Assembly: GCA_016706685.1 (NCBI GenBank)
Contig: JADJJE010000013.1
Location: 1-64,000, forward strand
Length of the DNA: 64,000 nt
DNA from: Sandaracinaceae bacterium
Lineage (GTDB): Bacteria; Myxococcota_A; Polyangia; Polyangiales; Houyiibacteriaceae
Direction of reading: 5' to 3'
Part shown: positions 48,139 through 56,381 of the stretch, one piece after another
How positions within the stretch are numbered: position 1 is the stretch's first letter
Layout: each line of letters opens with the position of its first letter
Position numbers and translations under genes: made by a program
Notes under the pieces: generated by a model
Told to the model about the DNA's origin: nothing
Databases searched by the model: none
Seen by the model: only the letters and a program-made list of their open reading frames with translations

Positions 48139-50183
48139 CCGCCGACATGCTCCTCGCTTGTGTGGTCTTGTCGGTCGTCGGCATGATGATCCTGCCCCTG
48201 CCGACCATGCTGCTCGACGTCTTGGTGGCGGCCAACATCGCCGTCGCCGTGCTGCTCCTGTTGGTAGCCATGTACGTGCGCTCGGGGCTCGAGCTGAGCG
48301 CGTTTCCCACCATCCTCTTGGTCACCACGCTCTACCGTCTGGCGCTCAACGTGGCGTCCACCCGCCTGATCCTGCTGCAGGCCGACGCGGGGGAGGTCAT
48401 CGCGGCGTTCGGTGACTTCGTGGTGCAGGGCAACTACGTGGTGGGCGCCGTCGTCTTCCTGATCCTCACGCTCATCCAGTTCCTGGTCATCGCGAAGGGC
48501 AGCGAGCGTGTGGCCGAGGTGGGCGCGCGCTTCGCCCTCGACGCCATGCCCGGCAAGCAGATGAGCATCGACGCGGAGCTGCGCAGCGGCGCCCTCAGCC
48601 AGGAGGAGGCGCGCAGCAAGCGCCACCAAATCCAGCGCGAGAGCCAGTTCTACGGCGCCATGGACGGCGCCATGAAGTTCGTGAAGGGCGACGCCATCGC
48701 GGGCATCGTCATCACCGTCGTCAACGTCCTCGGCGGCCTCGTCATCGGCGTGATGCAGCGCGACCTCAGCGCGGGGGACTCGCTGCGCATCTACGGGCTG
48801 CTCACCATTGGTGACGGGCTGGTCTCGCAGATCCCCGCGCTGCTCATCTCCACCGCGGCGGGCCTGGTCGTCACGCGCGTCGCCAGCGAAGACGCCGACG
48901 CGTCGCTCGGCCGCGACGTGGCCAGCCAGGTCTTCGGTCACCCGCGCCCGCTGCTCATCGGCGCGGGCTTCCTGGCGCTCTTGGGCGTGGTCCCCGGGCT
49001 GCCCACCATCCCGTTCTTCGTGCTGGCCGGGACCTTCGCCGCGGCGGGTCACGCGCTCACCCGACAGCAGCGCGTGCCGGTCTCCGTGGAGGCCATCCAC
49101 ATCGAGCGCGAGAGCGCGCGCGAGACGCGGGCCCGAGCGGCCATGGTGCCCATCGTGGTGCCCATCGCCATCGAGCTGGGGAGCGAGCTGGCCCGCCAGA
49201 TCACGGACGGCCGGGGCGGCGGCGAGCTGCTCGAGGAGCACGTGCCCGCGGTGCGCGATGCGCTCTTCCTGGACCTGGGGCTGGCGGTTCCGGGCGTGCG
49301 CGTGCGCGAGTCGTCCGGCCTCGAGGCCCACGGCTTCGTGGTCTCGGTGCAAGAGGTGCCCGTGGCCCGCGGCGAGATCCCGAGCGGTCACGTGCTGGCG
49401 CTCGACACCCCAGCCTCGCTGGAGAGCCTGGGGCTGCTCAGCCTCCCTGCGGCGGACCCCATGGGGGCGCCTGCCTGCTGGATCGACGGCTCGCAGGCCC
49501 AGCTGGCCCTGGACGCCGGCATCACCGTGCTGACCCCCGCCGCCTTCGTGGCGCGCGCGCTGCACATCAGCATCTCGCGTCGGGCCACCGAGCTGCTGGG
49601 CCTGCAGGAGGTGCAGTCCATGTTGGAGCAGCTGGAGCGGGCGTACCCGGCCGTGGTGCGCAACGTGACCCCCAAGCCCGTGCCGCTGCCCCTGCTCACC
49701 GAGGTGCTGCGCCGGCTGGTGGAAGAGCGCGTGTCCATCCGGCCGCTGCGCGAGATCTTGGAGGCGCTGTCGGTGCACGCCCCGACCGAGCGTGACCCGG
49801 TGCAGCTCACCGAGCTGGTGAGGGCGTCGCTGCGTCGGCAGCTCACTCACCGGCACGCTCCTGCGGGCACCTTGGCGGTGTTCACGGTGGACGGCCTGAT
49901 CGAGGACTCCGTGCGCGACGCCATCCAGCGCACGGCAGGCGGCACCTATCTGGCCCTGCCGCCCGACCAGGCGCGGGACATCATCGAGGCGGCCCGCCGG
50001 ACGCTCTCGCCGCTCTCGCCCACGCGTCAGGTGGTGCTCACGCAGCGCGATGTGCGCCGCTTCCTGCGGCGGCTGCTGGAGGTGGAGCTGCCCGACGTGA
50101 CCGTGCTCTCGTACCAGGAGCTGGCCCCAGAGGTGAACGTCCAGCCGCTGGGTCAACTGGGCCTGGCCGGGCTCCACCGTTGA
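48123..50183 (+). CDS. sctV: SctV/EscV-type export gate protein (FHIPEP family) of a type III secretion system
   Basis: This is the large inner-membrane export gate of type III secretion. The N-terminal ~300 residues hold about eight transmembrane helices, with the FHIPEP signature 'FPTILLVTTLYRLALNVASTRLIL'. The block from 'MSIDAELRSGALSQEEARSKRHQIQRESQFYGAMDGAMKFVKGDAIAG' uses E-S-Q-F-Y-G-A-M-D-G-A-M-K-F-V-K-G-D; flagellar FlhA normally has A/S-D-F-Y-G-S-M-D-G-A-S-K-F-V. It therefore fits an injectisome-type SctV. The ~350-residue cytoplasmic domain follows. The length of 686 aa is normal. It is alone here: no sctR/S/T/U, N or J lies in the window. It starts at 48123, inside the palindrome. 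Confidence 0.92.
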   Translation: MLKHTSADMLLACVVLSVVGMMILPLPTMLLDVLVAANIAVAVLLLLVAMYVRSGLELSAFPTILLVTTLYRLALNVASTRLILLQADAGEVIAAFGDFVVQGNYVVGAVVFLILTLIQFLVIAKGSERVAEVGARFALDAMPGKQMSIDAELRSGALSQEEARSKRHQIQRESQFYGAMDGAMKFVKGDAIAGIVITVVNVLGGLVIGVMQRDLSAGDSLRIYGLLTIGDGLVSQIPALLISTAAGLVVTRVASEDADASLGRDVASQVFGHPRPLLIGAGFLALLGVVPGLPTIPFFVLAGTFAAAGHALTRQQRVPVSVEAIHIERESARETRARAAMVPIVVPIAIELGSELARQITDGRGGGELLEEHVPAVRDALFLDLGLAVPGVRVRESSGLEAHGFVVSVQEVPVARGEIPSGHVLALDTPASLESLGLLSLPAADPMGAPACWIDGSQAQLALDAGITVLTPAAFVARALHISISRRATELLGLQEVQSMLEQLERAYPAVVRNVTPKPVPLPLLTEVLRRLVEERVSIRPLREILEALSVHAPTERDPVQLTELVRASLRRQLTHRHAPAGTLAVFTVDGLIEDSVRDAIQRTAGGTYLALPPDQARDIIEAARRTLSPLSPTRQVVLTQRDVRRFLRRLLEVELPDVTVLSYQELAPEVNVQPLGQLGLAGLHR

Positions 50184-50336
50184 CGGCCTGCCCCCCACCC
50201 GTCGTGAATGCGTCGCAGAGCGTGTGAACCAACCTTCACGATCCAATCGCGGCGATCTCCGCACAAGCGGAGCCCACCCTGGCGATCCCACGGGCAAAGT
50301 GCGAAAACCAAGGAACTCGCAGCCCGGGTGAATGGC

Positions 50337-50351
50337 TGGCACTCTCCTTGC
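50337..50351 (+). promoter_or_regulatory. Sigma-54 promoter for the outer-membrane barrel gene
   Basis: TGGCAC at 50337-50342 and TTGC at 50348-50351 have the exact GG-N10-GC spacing of the -24/-12 promoter. The downstream gene's ATG lies 75 bp past it, and AAGGG at 50411 is a plausible ribosome binding site. Sigma-54 promoters need an activator protein; one with GAF and AAA+ domains is encoded at 59.7 kb, but a link between them is unproven. Confidence 0.65.
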
Positions 50352-50425
50352 GTACAATCTCTGCGACGCGCACTCGCGCCCCCCGCAACTGATTGCTCCG
50401 GCACACCACCAAGGGTTCTTCCGAA

Positions 50426-51385
50426 ATGACTCGGATCTCTAAGTTCACGCTCCTCCTCACCACCGTCCTGGCTCTTGGCGGCGTGCCCGAGCAGGCCTCC
50501 GCCCAGTGCGACCCCAACGCGGCATTCTGTGCCGACGCCCAGGGTCCGCGTGGCCGTCGCGCCACCGTCCAGGTCGTACGGCGCCCGCGCACCGTCGTGG
50601 TGCAGCCCGCGCCGCCCCCGCCGGTGTACGTGGTCCAGCCCCAGCCGGTGGCCCCGCCTCCGCAGCCGGTCTACGTGGTGCAGCCGCCTCCCCCGCAGCG
50701 CGTGGTGGTCATCCAGCCGGCGCCGCCGCCCCCGCAGCGGGTCGTCGTCATCCAGCAGGCCCCCCCGCCTCCGCAGCAGCAGGTGGTGGTCATGCAGCCG
50801 CAACAGCAGGTGGTCGTGGCCCAGCCGCGCGCCCGCTGGACCATGGATGACGCCAACCGTCGCCGCGTTGGTCTGCACGCCGAGATTGGTGGCGTCGTCG
50901 GGCGCCAGGTGCAGATGGGAGGCTTCGCCGCTGGTCTGCGCCTCCGCCCGGTCCCGTTCCTGGGTATCGACGTCACGGCGGGTGTCTACTTGGGACAGGA
51001 CTACGTGGGCAACGACCGCCTCGAGGTGCCCTTCCGCGTGGACGTGCGCTTCTTCGTGAACCCACAGAGCCGCGTCCAGTTCTACGCCCTCGTCGGGGCA
51101 GGCGTGTCCGTGGCCCGGGCAGAGAACTACGACGTGTTCACCGGCGTGCTCCTGCAGCGTGACTTCACCCACGTGGGTGGCGAAGTCGGCGCCGGCGTCG
51201 AGTTCCGCCTCAACCGGGCCCTGGCGTTGAACCTGGACGTGCGTGGCTTCCTCCGCCAGCGCGTGGACTCCGACCCCCGCCCCGAGTACGTGGAAGAGGA
51301 TCTCTACGGCAACATCCTTCGCACCACCGACACGAGCGCTGGCGTGACCCTCAACCTGGGCGGCACCATCTACTTCGGTCGCTAG
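50426..51385 (+). CDS. Outer-membrane beta-barrel-like protein with Pro-rich linker
   Basis: This 319-aa exported protein starts at ATG 50426. The signal peptide MTRISKFTLLLTTVLALGG ends near 'QASAQ'. Residues ~40-145 are a Pro/Val/Gln-rich linker with repeated P-V-Y-V-V-Q-P and R-V-V-V-I-Q motifs. The C-terminal ~170 residues alternate polar and hydrophobic residues in strands (VGLHAEIGGVVGR, GFAAGLRLRPVPFLGIDVTAGVYLG, FYALVGAGVSVA) and end in 'GGTIYFGR', which looks like an 8-strand barrel. The last residue, after aromatic F, is Arg rather than the usual terminal aromatic. A porin or OmpA-like structural role is possible, but ligand and partner are unknown. Transcription is likely from the sigma-54 site at 50337; a hairpin follows the stop. 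Confidence 0.85.
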   Translation: MTRISKFTLLLTTVLALGGVPEQASAQCDPNAAFCADAQGPRGRRATVQVVRRPRTVVVQPAPPPPVYVVQPQPVAPPPQPVYVVQPPPPQRVVVIQPAPPPPQRVVVIQQAPPPPQQQVVVMQPQQQVVVAQPRARWTMDDANRRRVGLHAEIGGVVGRQVQMGGFAAGLRLRPVPFLGIDVTAGVYLGQDYVGNDRLEVPFRVDVRFFVNPQSRVQFYALVGAGVSVARAENYDVFTGVLLQRDFTHVGGEVGAGVEFRLNRALALNLDVRGFLRQRVDSDPRPEYVEEDLYGNILRTTDTSAGVTLNLGGTIYFGR

Positions 51386-51406
51386 TCAGCCCCTGAGACA
51401 CCTGCA

Positions 51407-51437
51407 GAGCCTCCTGGTCCACCCGACCAGGGGGCTC
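51407..51437 (+). terminator. Hairpin after the beta-barrel gene
   Basis: GAGCCTCCTGGT and ACCAGGGGGCTC pair fully over 12 bp (one G-U) around a 7-nt loop, 22 nt after the stop. It lacks a U-tract, so termination would not be classic intrinsic; it may also stabilise the 3' end of the mRNA. Confidence 0.5.
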
Positions 51438-51507
51438 TCGCGCTTCCGTCGGCCGAGGGGCAGCGCTTCGTTTCCGAAGGCGCGCGCGAGTGTGTCATCC
51501 TGCGGGC

Positions 51508-52731
51508 ATGTCCCGGGATCGGTCCGCCGACATCCACATGAAAGACGGAATCTTGCGGCGCGGTCGCAAGGTGGGTCACGCGGACGCCAAGGGGCGCATC
51601 CGCGAGCGGGACAGTCGCTTCAAGAAGGGGCGCGAGCTCGGCTACGTGGACGACAAGCAGCGCGTCCGTCGCCGGCGCGGGCGCCTCGGGCAGCGCGGGG
51701 AGATCGTGGCCGTCATCCGGGGCAACGCCGTCTACGGGCGCGACACCGTGCTCGCGGCCGGTCCCAAGCTCGGCTACATCGACGAGCGTGGCAACGTCTG
51801 CCAGGTGGACTGCCTGGCGTTCAAGGGTCGCGTCGTCGGACGTGCGCGCGGCGCGGATCCAGAGTCGGCGCTCGGCTACTTCGTGCTCAAGTTCGAGGAC
51901 GTGGCCACCCACGTGCTGGTCTTGGAAGAGAAGATCCGCGCCTCCGAGGACCAGTTCGCGTTCTTGCCGCGCGTGCGCGCCACGCGTCAGTTGCTGCCCG
52001 AGGTGGACGCCCTGGGCGACTTCGACGCCCTGTTCGAGAAGCTGGACGACCTCGAAGAGCTCTGCGTGGTGGGTCTGGGCGACCACTTCACCGCAGAGGG
52101 CGGCCTCGGCCGCTTGCTCACCGAAGGCGTGACCATCGATGGCCTGCGCGGCGAGTTGGTGTCGCTGCTCGGGGGCGAGCGCCGCACGCAGGTGGACGCG
52201 CTGCTCTACCGCGCGCGCGGCGCGGTGGACGCCATCAGCGAGGGGCGCATCCCCACGCTCGCGGATCTCGAGGGGCCACCCGAGCCGGAACCCGAGCCCG
52301 AGCCCGAGCCGGAGCCCGAGCACGAGGCTGGCCGCCTGACGCGCTCGCTGGTGTCGCTAGACCGCCTGCGCACGGAGCTGGCGCGCATCGCGCAGGACCC
52401 CACGGCCCCGGCCGAGGAGCTCATCGACCGGGCGCGGCGCACCATCGGCAGCTACCTCGAGACGGGCGAAGAGACACGGCGATCTCCCAGCACCATGCCG
52501 CCGCCTCCGCCAGGCGAGCGGGGAGAGCGCGGGGAACGGGGCAGCGTGCGGCCGGCCGCGCTCATCGCCGGGGCCCACCAGGTCCGTGGCGTGGTGGAGC
52601 AGCGCCTCGACGAGGTGCGCGACTGGCAGCGCAGCCAGGGCGACAAAGTGCTGGTGTGGAAAGACGGCATCAAGCGCATCGCCCTCGGCGATGACGACGA
52701 CGACGACGCAGACGGCTACGAGCGGGAGTAG
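51508..52731 (+). CDS. Unknown protein with three N-terminal beta repeats, 407 aa
   Basis: This is a soluble protein of unknown function. The first ~100 residues hold three similar units of the type G-x-K-V/L-G-Y/H-x-D-x-x-G-x-V/I ('GRKVGHADAKGRIRERD', 'GRELGYVDDKQRVRRR', 'GPKLGYIDERGNVCQVD'), rich in Lys/Arg/Asp/Gly and likely small beta hairpins. A helical, Glu/Leu-rich middle follows (VLVLEEKIRASEDQFAFL). Then come a run of alternating Glu-Pro (about residues 257-270), further helices and a very acidic Asp-rich C-terminus (GDDDDDDADGYERE). No signal peptide is present. The ATG at 51508 was chosen over 51490 because it gives a clean N-terminus. It lies 70 bp after the hairpin. I found no known family. 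Confidence 0.7.
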   Translation: MSRDRSADIHMKDGILRRGRKVGHADAKGRIRERDSRFKKGRELGYVDDKQRVRRRRGRLGQRGEIVAVIRGNAVYGRDTVLAAGPKLGYIDERGNVCQVDCLAFKGRVVGRARGADPESALGYFVLKFEDVATHVLVLEEKIRASEDQFAFLPRVRATRQLLPEVDALGDFDALFEKLDDLEELCVVGLGDHFTAEGGLGRLLTEGVTIDGLRGELVSLLGGERRTQVDALLYRARGAVDAISEGRIPTLADLEGPPEPEPEPEPEPEPEHEAGRLTRSLVSLDRLRTELARIAQDPTAPAEELIDRARRTIGSYLETGEETRRSPSTMPPPPPGERGERGERGSVRPAALIAGAHQVRGVVEQRLDEVRDWQRSQGDKVLVWKDGIKRIALGDDDDDDADGYERE

Positions 52732-52743
52732 CCCGACGAACCG

Positions 52744-53229
52744 TCAACCCTTGGGGCTGCTGCGCAGCAGGTCGGTGAGCAGCGCCGCGCAGGTGCGCTC
52801 GCACATGTCGAACACCAGCTCGAAGCCCTCGGGGCCGCCGTAGTACGGGTCGGGCACCTCGTCGTCGCCCGGCGCGGCCAGCGGGTCGAAGGCGCGGAAG
52901 AGCGCGATTTTGGCGCGGTCCTCGTCGTCCCGCGCCAGTCGCTGCAGGCTCTCGAGGTTGCTGCGGTCCATGGCCAGCACGCGGTCGAAGCGGTCGAAGT
53001 CGGCCGCGGTGAAGTGCTCGGCCACCCCCGGGAGTGAGAACCCGCGACGGCGGGCGGTCTCCTCGGCGCGGCGGTCCGGGCGCGCGCCCACGTGCCAGGC
53101 GCCGGTGCCAGCACCAGCCACCGAGATCACGTCTTCGAGGCGACGCTCGCGCACCAGGTTCTCCATGACGCCGTGGGCCGTGGGGGAGCGGCAGATGTTG
53201 CCGAGGCAGACGAAGCAGACGCGGATCAT
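52744..53229 (-). CDS. Low-molecular-weight protein tyrosine phosphatase
   Basis: This 161-aa cytosolic phosphatase starts MIRVCFVCLGNICRSP. The P-loop is C8-L-G-N-I-C13-R14-S15 (C-x5-R-S), with the nucleophile at Cys8. The general acid lies in the D-P-Y-Y-G-G motif near residue 127, followed by the C-terminal helix 'LVFDMCERTCAALL'. This is the full family length. Relatives dephosphorylate Tyr kinases of capsule export (Wzb) or other phosphotyrosine proteins, and a minority are arsenate reductases; the classic D-P-Y-Y motif supports the phosphatase. It lies 28 bp downstream of the L,D-transpeptidase gene on the same strand. Confidence 0.92.
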   Translation of the reverse strand: MIRVCFVCLGNICRSPTAHGVMENLVRERRLEDVISVAGAGTGAWHVGARPDRRAEETARRRGFSLPGVAEHFTAADFDRFDRVLAMDRSNLESLQRLARDDEDRAKIALFRAFDPLAAPGDDEVPDPYYGGPEGFELVFDMCERTCAALLTDLLRSSPKG

Positions 53230-53257
53230 CGCGCCGCATCCTACCCCAACGCGCGCC

Positions 53258-54736
53258 TCAGTCGGTGACCCAGACTCGGCTGCTGCGGAAGGCCGTCTGG
53301 TGCGTGACCACGCCGTGCCAGCCCGCGGGGATCTCGGGCCACGTGAACTCGAACACGCGCTGCGCGTCCACCGGCGACAGGTTCACGCAGCCGTGGCTCA
53401 CCAGCTGCCCGAAGCGCTCGTGCCAGAACGCGGCGTGCAGCGCGATGCCCTGCTCGAAGTACTGCGTGTAGGGCACGTCCTCGATGCGGTAGCGGTCGCT
53501 GTCCACGTCTCCGCCCAGGTTGCTCATGGTGCTGGTGATCATCTTGCGCTGGATCCGGAAGATGCCGCGCGGCGTGGGGTGCGCGGGGTCACCGCTCGAC
53601 ACCAGCGTGCTGTAGACGGGATCGCTGCCGCGGTAGAGCGTGAGCGTCTGCTCGCCGAGATCCACGTGCACCCAGGGCTCGTCGGCAGCGACTTCGAACG
53701 GCGGCTCGGCCAGCTCGGCCACGCCGATGTACCAGGCGCGCGCGAAGCGGTCGCCGTCCAGCACGTGCATCACGTTGCCGTCGAACCACTCGCGCCGCTG
53801 CCACGAGCCCACGATGGTCCCGGCTGGGATGATCTCGGCCTCGGCGTCACGGAAGAAGCGCCAGTCTCCGCTGCGGCGGTCCTCGTCCCGCAGGTCAGGC
53901 AGGCGCTCGCGCGGGCGGATGTCTTGCCGTGCCCACGGGATGGGCAGCGGGCGCTCGGCGTTCACCTCGACACCATGGAAAGTGCTGCCGTCTTTCCGGT
54001 GCAGCTGCACGCGCAGGATGTAGCGACCGGTCACAGTGCGCGCGTAGCGGCGCTCTTCGCGGCGCACGATGCCTGCCATGGCCACGATCACGCCGCGGTC
54101 GAGGAAGCGCGCCACGCGGGCAGGAGGGGCGTCGGTACCGCGCGTGGCGCTGCGCATGCGCTCTGCTTGCTCGGGGCTACGCGCCCGCAGGGCCAGGTAG
54201 CGCGCGGCCCAGGCCATGACCTCCGTGTGCTCGTCGCGCGTGGGCGGGTTGTGGTACTCGGGCACCAGGTCCTCTTTGACCTTCAGGTACTCGTACGGCA
54301 GCGGCGCTTCGCGGTCCGCCGCCACCGCCGAGGCGTCCGCTTCGGGAGGCTCGCTGCCGATCTCGAGGCCCTGGCCAGCGCACGCGTAGCCCGTGGGGTT
54401 CACCGCGTGCCAGCCCGTGGCGCAGCGCGGCGAGGGCGTGCCCTCGGTCTTCACGCGCACACGCGCGCCCAGGCGCAGCCAGCCAATCACGGTGGCGTTG
54501 GGCTCTGGTGCAGCGCGCACGGGCAGCTGCACGCCGGTCACCAGCGCGTGGCTGGGGTACTCGGCGTCGATGCGGGCCTGCTCCTCGGCGGCGCGCCCGG
54601 CGGCCTCCTGCTCGGCAGCTGACAGCGAGGCGGCGCTCTCGTCAGAGGACGAGGCTGCCTGCCCCTCGCGCGGGCCGCGCTCGCAGGCCAGCGCCCCGAG
54701 GAGGCCAGTCAGGATCAGGGCTCGCCAGGTCAACAC
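53258..54736 (-). CDS. L,D-transpeptidase (YkuD domain) lipoprotein
   Basis: This 492-aa protein is predicted to cross-link peptidoglycan or attach proteins to it. The N-terminus is lipoprotein-like (LTGLLGALACERG; Cys at ~18), with an Ala/Ser/Glu-rich tether. An SH3-like beta region follows at ~62-105 (HALVTGVQLPVRAAPEPNAT, then WLRLGARVRVKTEG). A long uncharacterised middle comes next. The YkuD domain at ~354-470 contains 'HAAFWHERFGQLVSHGCVNLS'; the nucleophile is Cys450 within SHGCVN. It is periplasmic, anchored in a membrane. The stop is 28 bp before the phosphatase gene, and the upstream gene at 54741 ends 4 bp before the ATG, so these genes are probably one transcript. Confidence 0.92.
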   Translation of the reverse strand: MLTWRALILTGLLGALACERGPREGQAASSSDESAASLSAAEQEAAGRAAEEQARIDAEYPSHALVTGVQLPVRAAPEPNATVIGWLRLGARVRVKTEGTPSPRCATGWHAVNPTGYACAGQGLEIGSEPPEADASAVAADREAPLPYEYLKVKEDLVPEYHNPPTRDEHTEVMAWAARYLALRARSPEQAERMRSATRGTDAPPARVARFLDRGVIVAMAGIVRREERRYARTVTGRYILRVQLHRKDGSTFHGVEVNAERPLPIPWARQDIRPRERLPDLRDEDRRSGDWRFFRDAEAEIIPAGTIVGSWQRREWFDGNVMHVLDGDRFARAWYIGVAELAEPPFEVAADEPWVHVDLGEQTLTLYRGSDPVYSTLVSSGDPAHPTPRGIFRIQRKMITSTMSNLGGDVDSDRYRIEDVPYTQYFEQGIALHAAFWHERFGQLVSHGCVNLSPVDAQRVFEFTWPEIPAGWHGVVTHQTAFRSSRVWVTD

Positions 54737-54740
54737 GTCA

Positions 54741-55292
54741 TCAATCAGCGGTAGTCTCGAGGTCCACGTCGAACTGCAACAGCATACCCAGGGCAGGGCA
54801 CTCTATGCCGATCTGCGTGCACAGGGCTGGGTAGAGGTCGTCGGCATCCACCAGGGCCAGCTCGCTGCGGGTCATGCTGCAGGACACCTGGTCTTCGAGG
54901 CGCCGCACGTTGGCGCGCAGCTCGTTCATGCAGGTCTCCAGCTCGCCCACGGTCGTGTCACATGCGTCGAACGCGTTCGCGTTGATGTTGTCGCAGCTGG
55001 TCACCTCGGGGGGAGGTGCCTCGTTGACGCATTCGCTGCGCACCTCGCCACACGAGATCGCCGCGGAATCCACCAGCACGCCGGCCGCGGTGCAGATGGT
55101 CCGCGTCACGGGGCCGGTGGCCAGGGCAAGCAGCTCGTTGCTGATCGCCACGCAGAGGTCACTCAGGTCCTCGGGGGTGGCGTCGTCGAAGACGGTCTCG
55201 GGTGGGACGTCCGTGCCGAACGAGCCGGTGCCGCACGCCGCGAGCAGAGAGGAGAGGACTACGAGGAGGGTAATGTGGGTTTGTGTGCGCAT
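54741..55292 (-). CDS. Cys-rich small lipoprotein of unknown function
   Basis: This 183-aa predicted lipoprotein has a signal peptide MRTQTHITLLVVLSSLLAA followed by a Cys (AACGTG). The mature part has ~10 additional Cys, spaced so that several could form disulfides (for example C-x-A-x-x-x-E, 'CTAAG', 'SCGEVRSEC', 'CDNINANAFDACD', 'CMNEL'). It is Asp/Glu-rich at the end. No known domain was recognised. Its stop is 4 bp upstream of the L,D-transpeptidase start, which supports joint expression. It may be a substrate or accessory of the envelope, but nothing in sequence shows it. Confidence 0.75.
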   Translation of the reverse strand: MRTQTHITLLVVLSSLLAACGTGSFGTDVPPETVFDDATPEDLSDLCVAISNELLALATGPVTRTICTAAGVLVDSAAISCGEVRSECVNEAPPPEVTSCDNINANAFDACDTTVGELETCMNELRANVRRLEDQVSCSMTRSELALVDADDLYPALCTQIGIECPALGMLLQFDVDLETTAD

Positions 55293-55343
55293 CGGCAGAG
55301 CCTAGATCGCTTCGGAAGACGCGTCGAGGCTGGTGGTGCTGGC

Positions 55344-55727
55344 TCAGCCGCCGCTCCCAGGAGGCTGCGCCTCGCGGGCCCGCTCCAGCACCAGCTGGGC
55401 CAGCAGATCGTGCACGCCGAGGGGGGCCGTGACGCGCCACGTGACCCCTGCGTGCTGGCTCGCGGCCTCGGCCACCAGGCGCGGGATGTCCTCGGTGGCG
55501 TGGCGCCCGGGCGCGAGCATGAAGGGCACCACCGTGACGTCGGCGGCGCCCTGGCGTACGGCGTCGCCCAGCGCCGTGGCGATGTCGGGCGCGGCCAGCT
55601 CCATGTGCGCCCCGAGCACGATGTCGTACTCGCCCTTGGTGCGCAGCAGCGTGGCCACGGCGCCGACGCTCTCGTTGGCCACCGCCACGCGGCTGCCGTG
55701 GTCCACGATCAAGAGCGCGCGTACCAT
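55344..55727 (-). CDS. Small CbiX-type sirohydrochlorin chelatase
   Basis: This 127-aa single-domain chelatase of the CbiX-S/SirB class inserts cobalt (CbiX) or iron (SirB) into sirohydrochlorin. It begins MVRALLIVDHGSRVAVAN, with the chelatase D-H-G-S-R motif. A second conserved segment, 'VTVVPFMLAPGRHATEDIPRLVAEA', contains the active-site His. The length is typical of the short archaeal/bacterial form, which acts as a dimer. Whether it serves cobalamin or siroheme cannot be decided. The cobT-cobS-cobC genes lie 8 kb away, but no corrin ring genes are near. The start ATG at 55727 is 3 bp from the stop of the gene at 55730. Confidence 0.85.
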   Translation of the reverse strand: MVRALLIVDHGSRVAVANESVGAVATLLRTKGEYDIVLGAHMELAAPDIATALGDAVRQGAADVTVVPFMLAPGRHATEDIPRLVAEAASQHAGVTWRVTAPLGVHDLLAQLVLERAREAQPPGSGG

Positions 55728-55729
55728 GC

Positions 55730-56317
55730 TCAGTGGAACTCCCGCAGGTGCGTGATGTACCAGGCGTCGTCCCAGGTGATGAGCGTGCGCACCTCGATGG
55801 CTCGCTCCACGCGCGCGCCGTTCACCTCGGTGCTGTAGATCAGCTGGTTGCGGCGCGCCGACCAGTAGGGCAGGCGGTTGGCTTCTTCGCGCACCGCCAC
55901 CCAGCTGCGCCGCCGCGAGAACTCGAGCCGCTCGAAGCGCGCGTCCGCCGGGACGTCCGCGTGCAGCGCGTGAACGTCGGCGTGGAACTCACGCATCAAG
56001 CGGTCGTAGATGGTGTCCGGGTTGGCCACGCCCTTGATCAGCGCGAACGCGGGTCGCGGCAGGTAGGCCGCCGAGGCCAGCTCCGGGTCGTCTGCCACGA
56101 TGCCGCGCAGCAGCGTCCGCGCGCGCTCGAGGTCGGCCTCCGCGAACGGCGGCATGGGCGGCGCGGTGCGAAGGCTGGGGCTGTTGTGTGCGGGGACGGC
56201 CAGCGGCTCGGCGGCCGGCTGCGCGTGACTGCCGAGGTGCGCGCTGGTGGCGAGCAGTGCGGTGAACACAGCGGCGGTGAGGAGCGAGCGAGAGCAGGTA
56301 GGGACGTGGGTGGTCAC
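55730..56317 (-). CDS. Exported protein of unknown function, 195 aa
   Basis: A GTG at 56317 gives a signal peptide (SLLTAAVFTALLATSAHLGSHAQ). The mature part is Pro/Ala-rich at first (PAHNSPSLRTAPPMPPF), then helical (DLERARTLLRGIVADDPELASAAYLPRPAFALI). It ends in a beta-rich section 'SWVAVREEANRLPYWSARRN', 'VERAIEVRTLITWDDAWYITHLREFH'. I recognised no family. The frame is open to 56551 but the extra part would overlap the carbamoyltransferase gene. No clear ribosome binding site marks the GTG. It is followed by the chelatase gene at 3 bp and is divergent from the carbamoyltransferase. Confidence 0.7.
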   Translation of the reverse strand: MTTHVPTCSRSLLTAAVFTALLATSAHLGSHAQPAAEPLAVPAHNSPSLRTAPPMPPFAEADLERARTLLRGIVADDPELASAAYLPRPAFALIKGVANPDTIYDRLMREFHADVHALHADVPADARFERLEFSRRRSWVAVREEANRLPYWSARRNQLIYSTEVNGARVERAIEVRTLITWDDAWYITHLREFH

Positions 56318-56381
56318 ACGAGAGGGTTCGCAGGTTCGTCGCCGCTGCGCAAACCCCGAGCCTGCATGGTAGCGTGCCGAG

